The notes under the pieces were generated by a model. That model had not been told where the DNA came from and did no database searches. It saw nothing but the letters and a program-made list of their open reading frames with translations. A stretch of DNA of 64,000 bases. Source: Methylovulum miyakonense HT12. GTDB lineage: Bacteria; Pseudomonadota; Gammaproteobacteria; Methylococcales; Methylomonadaceae. Of this stretch, positions 7,918 through 16,638 are shown piece by piece. The position numbers and the translations under genes are program-made. Positions within the stretch are counted from its first letter, which is position 1, and each line of letters begins with the position of its first letter. The stretch is taken from the NCBI RefSeq assembly GCF_000384075.1, contig NZ_KB913025.1, positions 2,951,044-3,015,043 of the forward strand, in the 5' to 3' direction.

Positions 7918-10829
7918 ATCTTATTTTCCCTATGCTTATCAATGGAGCCGTCGCCAACCTCTTCTGTTGTCAACAAAATCAACGAGGGGCCGCTGGTTTT
8001 GCCGACAATCCGGCGGGCGTTCAGGAGGATTTTGTGCTGCCCGATCACCGGAAAATCATGCTCGACCAGATAAGCTTCAACCGCTTGGTCGCGGGGCAAA
8101 ATGATTTCCAACAATTCGCGCAAGGCGGGGATATTCCACTGCCCATTGCCCAAATCGTAAATTTTGTGCCCGACCGTGTCGGTGGGCGTCACCTTAAAAT
8201 AGTCGTAAAAGACGCGGTTGGCAGTCACCACTTGTAACTGGCTATCCAGCACCAGCAAGGGCTTGCGGATGTTGTCGACGACGTTTTCAGCCAGCTCACG
8301 CGCCAGTTGCACCGCCGTTTCTGCGGCCACGCGCTTGCTGATGTCGGTGAAGGTCAGCACCACGCCTTCGATGACATTATCCAAAGTGCGGTAGGGTTGG
8401 ATACGCACCAGGAACCAGGCGCCGTTTTGGATTTGCACTTCCTGTTCAAACGGCACCAGTGACTCCAGCACGGCTTGGGCTTTGCTCAGCAATTCTTCGC
8501 CTTCGAGATTGGATTTGATGTCGTTCAATGGACGCCCCACATCGGTGGCCACCAGCCGGTAAAGTTGGGTGGCTTCGCGTGTGAAACGCCGGATAACCAT
8601 GTGTTCGTCCAGAAACACCGTGCCGATATTGGTGTTGTCGAGCAGGTTCTTCATGTCATTTTGCATCCGTGCCAATTGCTCGATTTTGGCTTGCAGTTCG
8701 GCATTGACGGTGATGAGCTCTTCGTTGACCGATTGCAGTTCTTCTTTGGAGGTTTCCAGCTCTTCGTTAGTGGATTGCAATTCCTCGTTGGTCGATTGCA
8801 TTTCTTCGTTAGCCGATTTGAGTTCCTCATTGGAGGCTTGTTGCTCTTCCATGCCCGCTTGGTAGCTTTCTTTCAGGTAAGCCAGCTCCTGTTCCAATTC
8901 GTCAATGCGCCCCAGTTCGGCAGGTTTGGCAATGCGTTTGCGCGATGGCTTGAGCGTTGGGTTGGCAATATCCTGAAAACTCACCAGCAGCAGGTTTTGG
9001 TTGCCATCCGTGATAGGCAAGGGCCTGACACTGAGGCTGACCGTACTAAAACCGCCATTGGTTTTGACCTGCACGAGCTTGTTCAAGGTCAAGGTTTTGT
9101 CATCGGCAGCGGCGCGTAAGGCCGAGCGTAATTCCAGTTCCAAGCCTTCGCGGGCCATTTCAATGATATTGAGCGTGGCTTGGCCCGGCGCGGGACGCAA
9201 GTATCTGCCCGTATCGTTATGTACATAAAGGATGTCGCCTTTGCCGTCGGTGACGACTGAGGGGGGCGCGTAATATTGCACCAACACCCGACGGGTCAAT
9301 TCGGCAAAATTCGTGTCCTTCGGTTTGTTCATAGCTTCCTCGGAAGGTTTGTCGCCTGTTTCTGCGGTCCAAGACACCACATGGGACATGACGGCACGGG
9401 AAGACGTGATGGAATGGGTGGCACGGTAGAACTTCCATTTACGGTTCAGGGATGAGAATAAATCGGTGTGGTTGCCGATGCTCTCGGACGGCGACAAAAA
9501 CAATACCCCGCCGGGTTTAAGCGCGTAATGGAAGGCCGGAATCAGCCGGTTCTGCAATTCCGCTTCCAGATAAATCATCAGGTTACGGCAGCTGAGCAAA
9601 TCCAGCTTGGTGAAGGGCGGGTCTTTAATCACGTTTTGGATGGCGAACACCACCATTTCGCGGATTTCTTTTTTGACCCGGTAGCCTTTGTCTTCCTTGA
9701 TAAAGAAGCGGCGTAGCCGTTCCGGGTTGACATCTTGGGCGATATTGGGCGGATAGATGCCCGCACGGGCGACGGCGATGACCTCTTCCGACAGGTCAGT
9801 GCTGTAAATCTGGATTTTGAATTCCTGATGTGATTTATCCATCAGTTCGCGCAGCAAGATGGCGATGGAGTAAGCCTCCTCGCCAGTGGCGCAGCCTGCC
9901 ACCCAGGCCCGGAACACATAGTTGTCGGGTTTATCTTGGCAAAGTTTGGGCAGTATCTCTGTCTCCAAGGTGGCAAAGGCTTCCGGGTCACGGAAAAAAT
10001 TGGTGACATTAATCAGCAATTCCTTAAACAGGGCGTTTACTTCAGCGGGGTTTTCTTTGAGGTAACGGGCATAAACGTCAGCGTCCTCAATCGTGTGCTG
10101 GGCCATCCGGCGTTCGATGCGCCGGCCTATCGTGCTTTTTTTGTAGAGCGAGAAATCGTGTCCGGTGATCGTCCGCAATTGCATGAGGATGCGGTTTATT
10201 CCCTTTGCTGATTTTGGTGTGGCGGGGGGGGCCGTATAAGCATAAATACTGCGGAAATCGCTTAACAGCGCTTCCGGCATTTTATCAACGGCCATAACAT
10301 GGCTGGCGTAACCCGCCTGGATGGCGCTGGATGGCATCCCGTCATATTTTGCTGTGCCGGGTTCCTGTACCAGCGTGATGCCGCCACCCCCCAGGATGGC
10401 GCGTAAGCCTTGCGTACCATCCGTACCCGTGCCGGATAAAATGATGCCGACCGCGTTTTCTTGTTGGTCTTCCGCCAGTGAGCGCAAGAAAGCATCAATC
10501 GGCAAGCGATGTCCGCGTGGCTCATCCGGTGTGCTCAGTTGCAGCATGCCGTGGAAAATCGCCATATCACGGTTGGGCGGGATGACATACACGCAATTGG
10601 CTTCAACCAAGATTTGATCCTGTGCTTCAATCACCTTCATCTTGGTGCTGCGTTGCAGGATTTCAGCCAGCAGGCTGGTGTGGCTAGGGTCAAGATGCTG
10701 CACTATCACAAAGGCCATGCCGCCATTAACAGGTGCATGGCGGAAAAACTCTTCAAGCGCTTCTAAACCCCCGGCCGATGCGCCGATGCCGACGATAGGG
10801 AAGACGGAGGCGGTTTTTTTAGTTGCCAT
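7914..10829 (-). CDS. CheB-CheR fusion with PAS domains (chemotaxis-like methylesterase/methyltransferase)
   Basis: The product has 971 residues. An N-terminal CheB methylesterase domain (about 10-195) has the active-site Ser in FPIVGIGASAGGLEAL, His in VQHLDPSHTS and Asp in SGTGTDGTQGL. A CheR methyltransferase follows (about 215-480) with the SAM-binding motif AWVAGCATGEEAYSIAI. A long coiled coil of NEELQSTNEELETSKEEL-type heptads (about 650-725) leads to two PAS domains (about 730-840 and 855-960). No CheB receiver domain is present. Such fusions modify non-canonical receptors or serve as general signalling hubs; no receptor or CheA/CheW gene is in the window. It is co-transcribed with the PAS protein downstream. 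Confidence 0.93.
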   Translation of the reverse strand: MATKKTASVFPIVGIGASAGGLEALEEFFRHAPVNGGMAFVIVQHLDPSHTSLLAEILQRSTKMKVIEAQDQILVEANCVYVIPPNRDMAIFHGMLQLSTPDEPRGHRLPIDAFLRSLAEDQQENAVGIILSGTGTDGTQGLRAILGGGGITLVQEPGTAKYDGMPSSAIQAGYASHVMAVDKMPEALLSDFRSIYAYTAPPATPKSAKGINRILMQLRTITGHDFSLYKKSTIGRRIERRMAQHTIEDADVYARYLKENPAEVNALFKELLINVTNFFRDPEAFATLETEILPKLCQDKPDNYVFRAWVAGCATGEEAYSIAILLRELMDKSHQEFKIQIYSTDLSEEVIAVARAGIYPPNIAQDVNPERLRRFFIKEDKGYRVKKEIREMVVFAIQNVIKDPPFTKLDLLSCRNLMIYLEAELQNRLIPAFHYALKPGGVLFLSPSESIGNHTDLFSSLNRKWKFYRATHSITSSRAVMSHVVSWTAETGDKPSEEAMNKPKDTNFAELTRRVLVQYYAPPSVVTDGKGDILYVHNDTGRYLRPAPGQATLNIIEMAREGLELELRSALRAAADDKTLTLNKLVQVKTNGGFSTVSLSVRPLPITDGNQNLLLVSFQDIANPTLKPSRKRIAKPAELGRIDELEQELAYLKESYQAGMEEQQASNEELKSANEEMQSTNEELQSTNEELETSKEELQSVNEELITVNAELQAKIEQLARMQNDMKNLLDNTNIGTVFLDEHMVIRRFTREATQLYRLVATDVGRPLNDIKSNLEGEELLSKAQAVLESLVPFEQEVQIQNGAWFLVRIQPYRTLDNVIEGVVLTFTDISKRVAAETAVQLARELAENVVDNIRKPLLVLDSQLQVVTANRVFYDYFKVTPTDTVGHKIYDLGNGQWNIPALRELLEIILPRDQAVEAYLVEHDFPVIGQHKILLNARRIVGKTSGPSLILLTTEEVGDGSIDKHRENKI

Positions 10830-11007
10830 AGGCGTGCATGTCGGCAGAGGAATTGGCGATGATGGTTGTATTTACTTGCACAAAAGACCTTACATGAAAT
10901 TAACCGGGCCATGATGGCTTGGTGGATTGCTATCTTAACATTATCCCTTCAGTCCGCTCATTTGGTGACGTGCCGATCAGCAATTCTCATTATGACACTC
11001 AGCAAAA

Positions 11008-11103
11008 TAGGCTGGGGTGTACCCCGCAGGGCATAAAACGCAAGGAACCCCAACAGGGTGGCTGGTGGTGTTGGGATTGCGTTATTGCTTCATCCCAGCC
11101 TAC
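11008..11103. repeat. TAGGCTGGGG-type palindromic repeat
   Basis: The ends TAGGCTGGG and CCCAGCCTA are inverted copies, and inside are AAGGAACCCCAAC and GTTGGGATTGCG half-arms. The motif GGGCATAAAACG is shared with the repeat at 57058-57149. It sits between the RTX gene and the start of the cheBR operon, in a 280-base gap that otherwise holds no gene. Confidence 0.7.
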
Positions 11104-11110
11104 GACACTC

Positions 11111-13273
11111 TTACAACACCATATCGCTAGTGGCCAGTGTGGTTATGCCTGTCAGTTGGATGGCGAACTCCGCCGTGTTATCAGCATCAGTGTTACCGTA
11201 AAGCACCCCGTTTGACATCATCAGTTGCCCTGCGAGCGTGAAGCTTGCGCCATTAGCAATGAATCCGGTAAAGGCATCGTTGGCGATGGTTGCGGTATTG
11301 GCGTCCAGGGTGGACAAGTCAATTTTGTCCTGCCCCCGCACAAAGTCGGTAATGACATCTCGTGTATTGCCGAGTATGCCCATTTCGGATAAGGCGTTGA
11401 AATCAAAACTGTCTTTGCCGCCACCACCCGTCAGGGTGTCAGCACCGCCCGCACCTTTCAGGACATTGGCTCCTGCGTTGCCAATAAGGGTGTCGCCATA
11501 ATTGCTGCCGATAAGTTTCTCGATACTGACCAGCTTATCCGAGCCGGAGCCTCCGGTGGCCTGCGCCGCCGTCACCGCCAGACTGACTGTGATGGCGCTG
11601 CTTGCATAAGTGTATGAGACCGTATCGCTGCCGGATCCGCCATCAAGAATATTGTTGCCCGCCCCCGCATAAAGTAAGTTGTTCAAGCTGTTGCCGCTTA
11701 GGTTGGCTATACCTGTGGAAACCACCCGGCCATTTTCCACGTTGGCACCTAGGCTGTAGGCGCTTAGGGAACTGTTCACCAGGTCGATGCCGCCTGTGCT
11801 GGCGGTGGCGTTGGTTTCAGTGACCACATCATTGATGTTGTCCACAGAGTAGCGGTCAGAGCCGTTGCCGCCGATCAGGGTGTCGGCACCACTCCCTCCG
11901 TTCAGGCCATTAGCCCCGGTGTTGCCAATAAGGGTGTCGTTATAGTTGCTGCCGATGAGGTTCTCGATACCGACCAGCCTATCTGAGCCGGAGCCTCCGG
12001 TGGCCTGCGCCACCGTCACCGCCAAATTGACGGTGACGGCACTGGTTGCGCCATAGGTGTATCCGACGGTGTCGTTACCCGCGCCGCCGTCAAGGACATT
12101 ATTGCCAGCACCCGCATAAAGTGCGTTGTTCAGGCCGTTGCCACTAAGGTTGGCCACGCCTGTTAACATAACCCGGCCAATCTCCACATGGGTAGGCAAG
12201 GAATAGGCGATGAGGTAACTGCGCACCATGTCGCTGCCACCTGTGCTGGTATTGGCGTCGGTTTCATGGACGGCATCACCCGCGTTGTCGACATCATAGC
12301 GGTCAGAGCCAGCGCCGCCGCTCATGCTGTCAATTCCGCTCCCCCCGTCAAGCATGTCTTTACCGGAGCCGCCCTTCAGGGTATCGTTGCCTGCGCCACC
12401 GTTCAGAATGTCGTTTCCGTTGCCGCCATTAATCGAATCATTCCCCGCCCCGCTTTTTATTAAGTCGTCGCCGGTTCCCCCATTGATGGTGTAGCTACCC
12501 GTAGCCGAAGCAAGGATGGTAATCTTATCGTTGCCTGCACCCGAATTGATGGTGTTGATTGCCGCAGCCGTCGAGGCGGTTATCACATCCGCCCCTGCAT
12601 CCGTTGAAATGGTCTGCACCCCCGCCGTCGATTTTGCGGTTACTGTGACAGCATTGATGGCCGTGCTAGTGATGGTCTGTGCACCACCACCAGAGTTTGC
12701 CGTGACCGTTACAAGGTGTGCCCCTCCACCAATGGCGTCGCCAATAGTCTGGGCGCCGCCGCCTGTCGTGTTGGCCTTAACTATGGCAAGGCCAGCCCCA
12801 TTGAGGGTCAGCGCACCCGCAACCGAGGTTGCTGTAATGGCGGCAAAACCAGTGCCCGTAGTTATGGCTTGCGCACCATCCGTGGAGATGGTGTTGAGTG
12901 TTGCGCTCCCGGTAAACGAGCCCATATTAACGGTAATCGCACCTGCACCGGATGTTGTCTTCAGGTTTACCCCGGCGGCTGCGAATGCGGCTTCAAAAAA
13001 AGCCCCCGTGGTGATGGTTTGTGCGCCAGCCACCGTTGTGTTAATGACAATTTTCTCGATATTTTTGATGTGGCTCCAGTAGCTATCATTGGGTGTGATA
13101 GCGGCAACACCAATCGGGATGATATTCAGTGTGTCAATGCCATCACCACCATTGAGGGCATCAAGGATACTCCATGTGCCCGTTGCCCCGTCATTGTAGG
13201 TCCCCTTAAAAGTGTCATTACCAAATCCTCCGACAAAGTTGTCTATATTCGTAGTCAGCCTGAAAGTGGCCAT
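11111..13273 (-). CDS. RTX-type calcium-binding repeat protein
   Basis: The 720-residue protein has no signal peptide. Residues 1-245 form an S-layer/adhesin-like beta-rich region with many AQTIT / TISTDGAQAIT repeats. From about 245 nonapeptide RTX repeats of GGxGxDxLx type appear (GGNGNDILNGGAGNDTLKGG). Two copies of a roughly 140-residue block beginning GSDRY.VDN follow, each ending in a GADTL.GG run. The C-terminus (about 635-720) has DVITDFVRGQDKIDLS and ends in DMVL, the type I secretion signal layout. Calcium-dependent folding outside the cell by type I secretion is therefore expected, but no T1SS ABC/HlyD pair is adjacent. It may be a surface-layer or adhesin protein. The start is the ATG at 13273. 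Confidence 0.85.
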   Translation of the reverse strand: MATFRLTTNIDNFVGGFGNDTFKGTYNDGATGTWSILDALNGGDGIDTLNIIPIGVAAITPNDSYWSHIKNIEKIVINTTVAGAQTITTGAFFEAAFAAAGVNLKTTSGAGAITVNMGSFTGSATLNTISTDGAQAITTGTGFAAITATSVAGALTLNGAGLAIVKANTTGGGAQTIGDAIGGGAHLVTVTANSGGGAQTITSTAINAVTVTAKSTAGVQTISTDAGADVITASTAAAINTINSGAGNDKITILASATGSYTINGGTGDDLIKSGAGNDSINGGNGNDILNGGAGNDTLKGGSGKDMLDGGSGIDSMSGGAGSDRYDVDNAGDAVHETDANTSTGGSDMVRSYLIAYSLPTHVEIGRVMLTGVANLSGNGLNNALYAGAGNNVLDGGAGNDTVGYTYGATSAVTVNLAVTVAQATGGSGSDRLVGIENLIGSNYNDTLIGNTGANGLNGGSGADTLIGGNGSDRYSVDNINDVVTETNATASTGGIDLVNSSLSAYSLGANVENGRVVSTGIANLSGNSLNNLLYAGAGNNILDGGSGSDTVSYTYASSAITVSLAVTAAQATGGSGSDKLVSIEKLIGSNYGDTLIGNAGANVLKGAGGADTLTGGGGKDSFDFNALSEMGILGNTRDVITDFVRGQDKIDLSTLDANTATIANDAFTGFIANGASFTLAGQLMMSNGVLYGNTDADNTAEFAIQLTGITTLATSDMVL

Positions 13274-13628
13274 AAATTATTCCCCTAGATTAGTGTTGTC
13301 TATGCCCATAGCGGGCTTGGAAGCGGATCCTGAAATTGCTGGCCTTGCACCTGAACATTGGCTTGCCCCGCCCGTTATCATGACGGGGCTGCCCGAACAA
13401 TTTAAAGAAGCCACATAAAATCGTTGCGCTGCATCATTCAGGATGAATGCCCATTTTTTCCTGGAAAGGCTTTAACGTTTATAACGGTCTGCCTGTGATT
13501 ACATAAACCCCAGGCAAATCGTATAAATCGTTTGATACTTATGCGCCTTTTTTAAAAACCGCTCTGTGCGCTCCCGCACGGATTAGGCGAACTTTTTCTA
13601 AGGCCATGAAGAACAAGCCAGATGGCCA

Positions 13629-13789
13629 CTAGTGCCCAGTCACTGTTGATGTGTCAGTGTTATTTTCGTAGGGGCGAGCGGTTGCCCGCCTGGATCGCTG
13701 CGGATGTTGGCACAGGCCATAAAAAAGGCGGACAACCGTCCGCCCCGGGTTTAGGTTGGCCCGACAAAAAATCATTGGCTGGGCACTAG
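13629..13789. repeat. MITE-like element with CTAGTGCCCAG termini
   Basis: Terminal inverted repeats CTAGTGCCCAGTCA (13629-13642) and TGGCTGGGCACTAG (13776-13789) differ at one base. Inside is a second inverted pair, GGGGCGAGCGGTTGCCCGCC (13671-13690) and GGCGGACAACCGTCCGCCCC (13727-13746). No coding capacity. The 161-bp nested-palindrome structure fits a non-autonomous mobile element. Confidence 0.75.
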
Positions 13790-14143
13790 GATAACAAGGT
13801 CTGTTTGGATTGGGTTTTTGGCGTCAACCGATAAGCAGGCTAACTTGGAGTGGTATGTAGTACCTTGATATTCAAGATAAATACCACGGCCATTAGCAAC
13901 CAACTTTGATGGATATAAAACTTCCGCCCTTTTGTGATGCTGGTGGGGATATGGCTATTTAATGTTGGCTTCGGCAGCCGCCAAACCAGGGCGCAGGGTT
14001 TTCGCCTGTCCAATCACTTGGTGGATGTTGTTGTTTTGCTCAAGACTGGGTTTGGGTACGGATGGTGGGGCGATTTGCAAGCGATAGTCGGCTTGTAGCC
14101 CTGGCGCGTTCGCCAAGACGTTTCCAACTGCTTACCATCACTA

Positions 14144-14185
14144 AAAACGTTATGGAACGGGGCACCACCCCGTTCCGGCTTGGGT
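14144..14185. repeat. Diverged ACGGAACGGG hairpin repeat
   Basis: AAAACGTTATGGAACGGGGCA and CCCCGTTCC form the same hairpin as the repeats at 5503 and 6896, but the flanks have diverged. It lies 40 bases past the end of the marC-like gene and could serve as its terminator. Confidence 0.6.
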
Positions 14186-14224
14186 TACCCCTGTTTTTGC
14201 TTAAACTTGCGGGTGAAATAAATT

Positions 14225-14869
14225 TCATGGGAAGATTTTTACCAACACCGGAAACAGCTCGCCCAACCCTTTGGCGATAAATTCCACTGCAATGGATGTT
14301 AAAAACAGCCCCATGACCCGTGTCACCACGTTCATTCCGGTACGCCCCATGGCATCGGCAATCTTCGGGGCTGCCAATAACGCGGCCAGCACTAAAACAG
14401 ACACCGATAAGATCACGCTGCCCACCAACAAAAAATGTTCCAAAGATTGCCCGCCATGCGCATAGACGATGGTGGTGCTGATTGCACCTGGGCCGCTCAA
14501 CAAAGGGATTGCTAAAGGGACTATGGCAATAGAGTCTTTTTCGTAAGATTCGGCTTTTTCTTCAGGGGTATGACGGATGTTATCGTTGTTGGCAGAAAGC
14601 ATGGAAATCCCCATCATCATCACCAATAACCCGCCTGACACCCGAAAAGCAGGGAGGCCGATGCCAAAAAAATGCAATATCGGTTCACCCGCCAGTAAGG
14701 AAATGAACAACACCATGGCGACTGAAAAGGCACAGACGATAGCCGTGTGCCGCCTTTCTTGTGGAGGGCGGTTGGTGGTCAGGGAAATAAACGTGGGAAT
14801 AATGCCAATGGGATTGACTACGGAAAGCAAACCGACTAGAAGCTGTAAATATTCATTCCAATTCAGCAT
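14225..14869 (-). CDS. MarC family (UPF0056) integral membrane protein
   Basis: The 214-residue protein has six predicted transmembrane helices. It starts LQLLVGLLSVVNPIGIIP, with the conserved NPIG motif of the MarC/UPF0056 family, has GLPAFRVSGGLLVMMMGI in the middle and AIPLLSGPGAISTTIV in the fourth segment, both family signatures. Members were once linked to multiple antibiotic resistance but have no proven transport role; most are annotated as putative transporters. It is monocistronic as far as can be seen. Family assignment is secure and function open. Confidence 0.92.
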   Translation of the reverse strand: MLNWNEYLQLLVGLLSVVNPIGIIPTFISLTTNRPPQERRHTAIVCAFSVAMVLFISLLAGEPILHFFGIGLPAFRVSGGLLVMMMGISMLSANNDNIRHTPEEKAESYEKDSIAIVPLAIPLLSGPGAISTTIVYAHGGQSLEHFLLVGSVILSVSVLVLAALLAAPKIADAMGRTGMNVVTRVMGLFLTSIAVEFIAKGLGELFPVLVKIFP

Positions 14870-15116
14870 GGTTTATCCCACTGCTTGCGGCAGTTCCAGG
14901 CAACGACAGATCCCCTTCATTTTTTCGTATTTTTCATGGACATTATCACCCCAGCATTGTGCAAGGTGACACTATCGTCTAATTGGCGCCTGCCATCAAG
15001 CCTTATCATCGCAAACCCCGCATCATGCCCTTAGGATTTTCCACGCCAATCCCATAACGGCTGGTTTTGTGCTGATAAGTGATGCTGTGTTGGGTCACGC
15101 TTAGGGCAAGGCATGG

Positions 15117-15707
15117 CTATTTTCCGCTACGCCCCAGCAATTCCATTTTCGCTAGCCATTGTTTCCTTTTGCTATCGTCCATGCTATCGACCCTGCCGAT
15201 CAGGGTTTCTTGGGTAGGTTTGATGCCGCAAAATTGCAGGATATTCCGCTCCAGGCTTTTCAAGCTATGGGCCAAGTAATACCAGCGAAAGATAATCGCT
15301 GGCATCCCCATCGTCACGACAATATGCGCGGTTTTCCCGGCCAGCAACTTTTTCCATCTGAGCCCATCAGTACCTTTGTCGATAGCAAACCCCGGACGGA
15401 ACACCTGTTCGATAAACGCTTTTAAATACGCGGGCATGGAGCCTAACCATAAGGGGTAGATAACCACCAGATGCTGTGCGGATTGGATGGTTTGCCGGGC
15501 TTGTTGAAGGCTTTCTGGGGCTACGCCCTCATAAAAATCAGCGTAGGTGCGTAGTATCGGGAATTGGATGTGGGCGATGTCGATAAGTTGGACGTTATGC
15601 CCCGCCGCTTGTGCGCCTTTGATATAGGCTGCGGCAAGTGCATGGCAAAAACGGTTGCCGGCGGGATCGGGGTGTCCTTGGATAAGGGCGATGTGTTTGG
15701 TTTCCAT
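15117..15707 (-). CDS. NAD(P)H-dependent oxidoreductase, flavodoxin-like fold (NQO1/YwrO type)
   Basis: The product has 196 residues from the ATG at 15707, preceded by GAG at a suitable distance; an upstream in-frame ATG at 15773 would add 22 residues without family similarity. The protein starts METKHIALIQGHPDPAGN, the phosphate-binding loop of FMN quinone reductases of this family, and contains HLVVIYPLWLGSMPAYLKAF, the typical YPLWW-like motif. It should use FMN to reduce quinones or similar acceptors in the cytoplasm, by two electrons. It stands alone between the marC-like gene and a MITE. Confidence 0.87.
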   Translation of the reverse strand: METKHIALIQGHPDPAGNRFCHALAAAYIKGAQAAGHNVQLIDIAHIQFPILRTYADFYEGVAPESLQQARQTIQSAQHLVVIYPLWLGSMPAYLKAFIEQVFRPGFAIDKGTDGLRWKKLLAGKTAHIVVTMGMPAIIFRWYYLAHSLKSLERNILQFCGIKPTQETLIGRVDSMDDSKRKQWLAKMELLGRSGK

Positions 15708-15918
15708 AAGATTCTCGGTTGCTTGTTGAACACCATTCGGTTGGTTTACGACCATTGCGAAATAGCTTTGCAATTTGTCTTCACTCAGCCAGCGGCGTAG
15801 TTATAGCCTAAGCAATCATATTTGCCTAAAAGACTACGTTTTGTCGCGACGTTTATGGAGTAATTTGCGGACATTGTGCATGGTTAAAATCGAAAGAAAA
15901 CTTTTAATACGCTCTTTT

Positions 15919-16145
15919 AAGTAGTAGTGCAAAAGTCTTTTAACATTACAATTTGTAAAGTCTGGGGTTCACACGTCTTCACCATCAAGCTAAGAGAGCA
16001 TCGTCATTCCGGCAGGGATTGCCGGAATCCAAGAGTCACGGACGGCAATCTACACAGGGTACCTCCCTGTAATCTGGATTCCGGCGATCCTTGCCGGAAT
16101 GACGGCCTCTTCTTAAAATGTTAAAAGACTTATGCACTCTTACTT
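15919..16145. mobile_element. MITE with 29-bp terminal inverted repeats
   Basis: The left end 15919-15947 and right end 16117-16145 are inverted copies with three mismatches over 29 bases (core GTCTTTTAACATT against AATGTTAAAAGAC). Inside is another palindrome at 16002-16104 with ends CGTCATTCCGGC / GCCGGAATGACG. There is no coding capacity. Its right end forms the last codons and the stop of a small frame coming from 16270, which it appears to truncate. Confidence 0.82.
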
Positions 16146-16270
16146 ACTCCCAACCTAGAGTTTTCAGTTTCATAAAGCGGGGCAATTTCCTCGGCTGTTT
16201 CAAGCGATTCATCTGCTAGATATTGGACGGCCACGGAAGAATCATCACGGATAATCTTTTCTATGTCCAT
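16130..16270 (-). pseudogene. Small gene remnant cut by a MITE
   Basis: A 46-codon frame from the ATG at 16270 reads MDIEKIIRDDSSVAVQ and continues with an acidic, helical composition, then ends with VSKSA encoded by the MITE terminal repeat. The acidic protein-like sequence looks like real coding DNA that lost its 3' end. No ribosome-binding site is obvious. I do not recognise the family; an antitoxin or a short regulatory protein would fit the size, but that is a guess. Confidence 0.35.
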
Positions 16271-16435
16271 TTCGTTGGTTAGTTGATGGGTTAATCTTCA
16301 TTAGAAGCATGCCTGATATACCGCCCCAGCACTGTACGTTAGCGCACTAAATCTTTAATTATCGGCACGTGCTTTATGCCGGAAACGGCTTTCACGCCTT
16401 GCTCAAAAGTCCTAATTCTGGCCTACGGAGCTATC

Positions 16436-16546
16436 GTTCCCACACTCTGGCGTGGGAATGCAACTTGTGACGCTCCAGCGTTGCTTTTTTCGTTTCACAA
16501 CGCCGGAGCGTTGGTGGATGAATTCCCACGCCGGAGCGTGGGAACT
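16436..16546. repeat. GTTCCCAC/GTGGGAAC palindromic repeat
   Basis: Outer arms GTTCCCACACTCTGGCGTGGGAAT and ATTCCCACGCCGGAGCGTGGGAAC plus inner arms AACGCTCCAGCG-like and CGCCGGAGCGTT form a nested palindrome. It lies 93 bases upstream of the TIR-ROCO gene start. The region 16146-16638 otherwise contains only the small remnant described separately. Confidence 0.7.
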
Positions 16547-16638
16547 ATGTCACGATGGCCACGGTTTAGAATTGACGCGGTTGTGGTTTAACATAGCTGC
16601 CAAAACCACTAACCCTTTAATTGCTACGCAGGCAAACC

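Larger units (their letters stand above)
13274..14224. other. Gene-poor stretch with repeats
   Basis: These 950 bases between the RTX gene (its 5' side) and the marC-like gene (its 3' side) carry no open frame that looks coding. They hold the MITE-like element at 13629-13789 and the diverged repeat at 14144-14185. The RTX promoter should lie in the first few hundred bases, but I cannot place it. Confidence 0.6.

Noticed and set aside
8475-9119. Plus-strand open frame opposite the CheB-CheR fusion
   Set aside because: The Phe/Gly/Gln-rich translation is the complement of the NEELQSTNEEL coiled-coil repeats, not an independent gene.
11500-12500. Regularly spaced repeats that might be a CRISPR array
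   Set aside because: The periodic sequence translates into GGxGxDxLx nonapeptides and duplicated blocks of the RTX protein; there are no constant repeats with unique spacers.
14870-15116. Short text resembling the end of the glucan synthase gene (CTTAGGATTTTCCACGCCAATCCCATAACGGCTGG)
   Set aside because: Resembles 19420-19455 in a stretch of about 50 bases only, without a continuing frame; I read it as a small duplicated fragment, too short to call a pseudogene.
16130-16270. Reading the 46-codon frame as an antitoxin of the TIR-ROCO protein
   Set aside because: It is on the opposite strand, truncated by a MITE and matches no antitoxin motif I know, so no such role is claimed.
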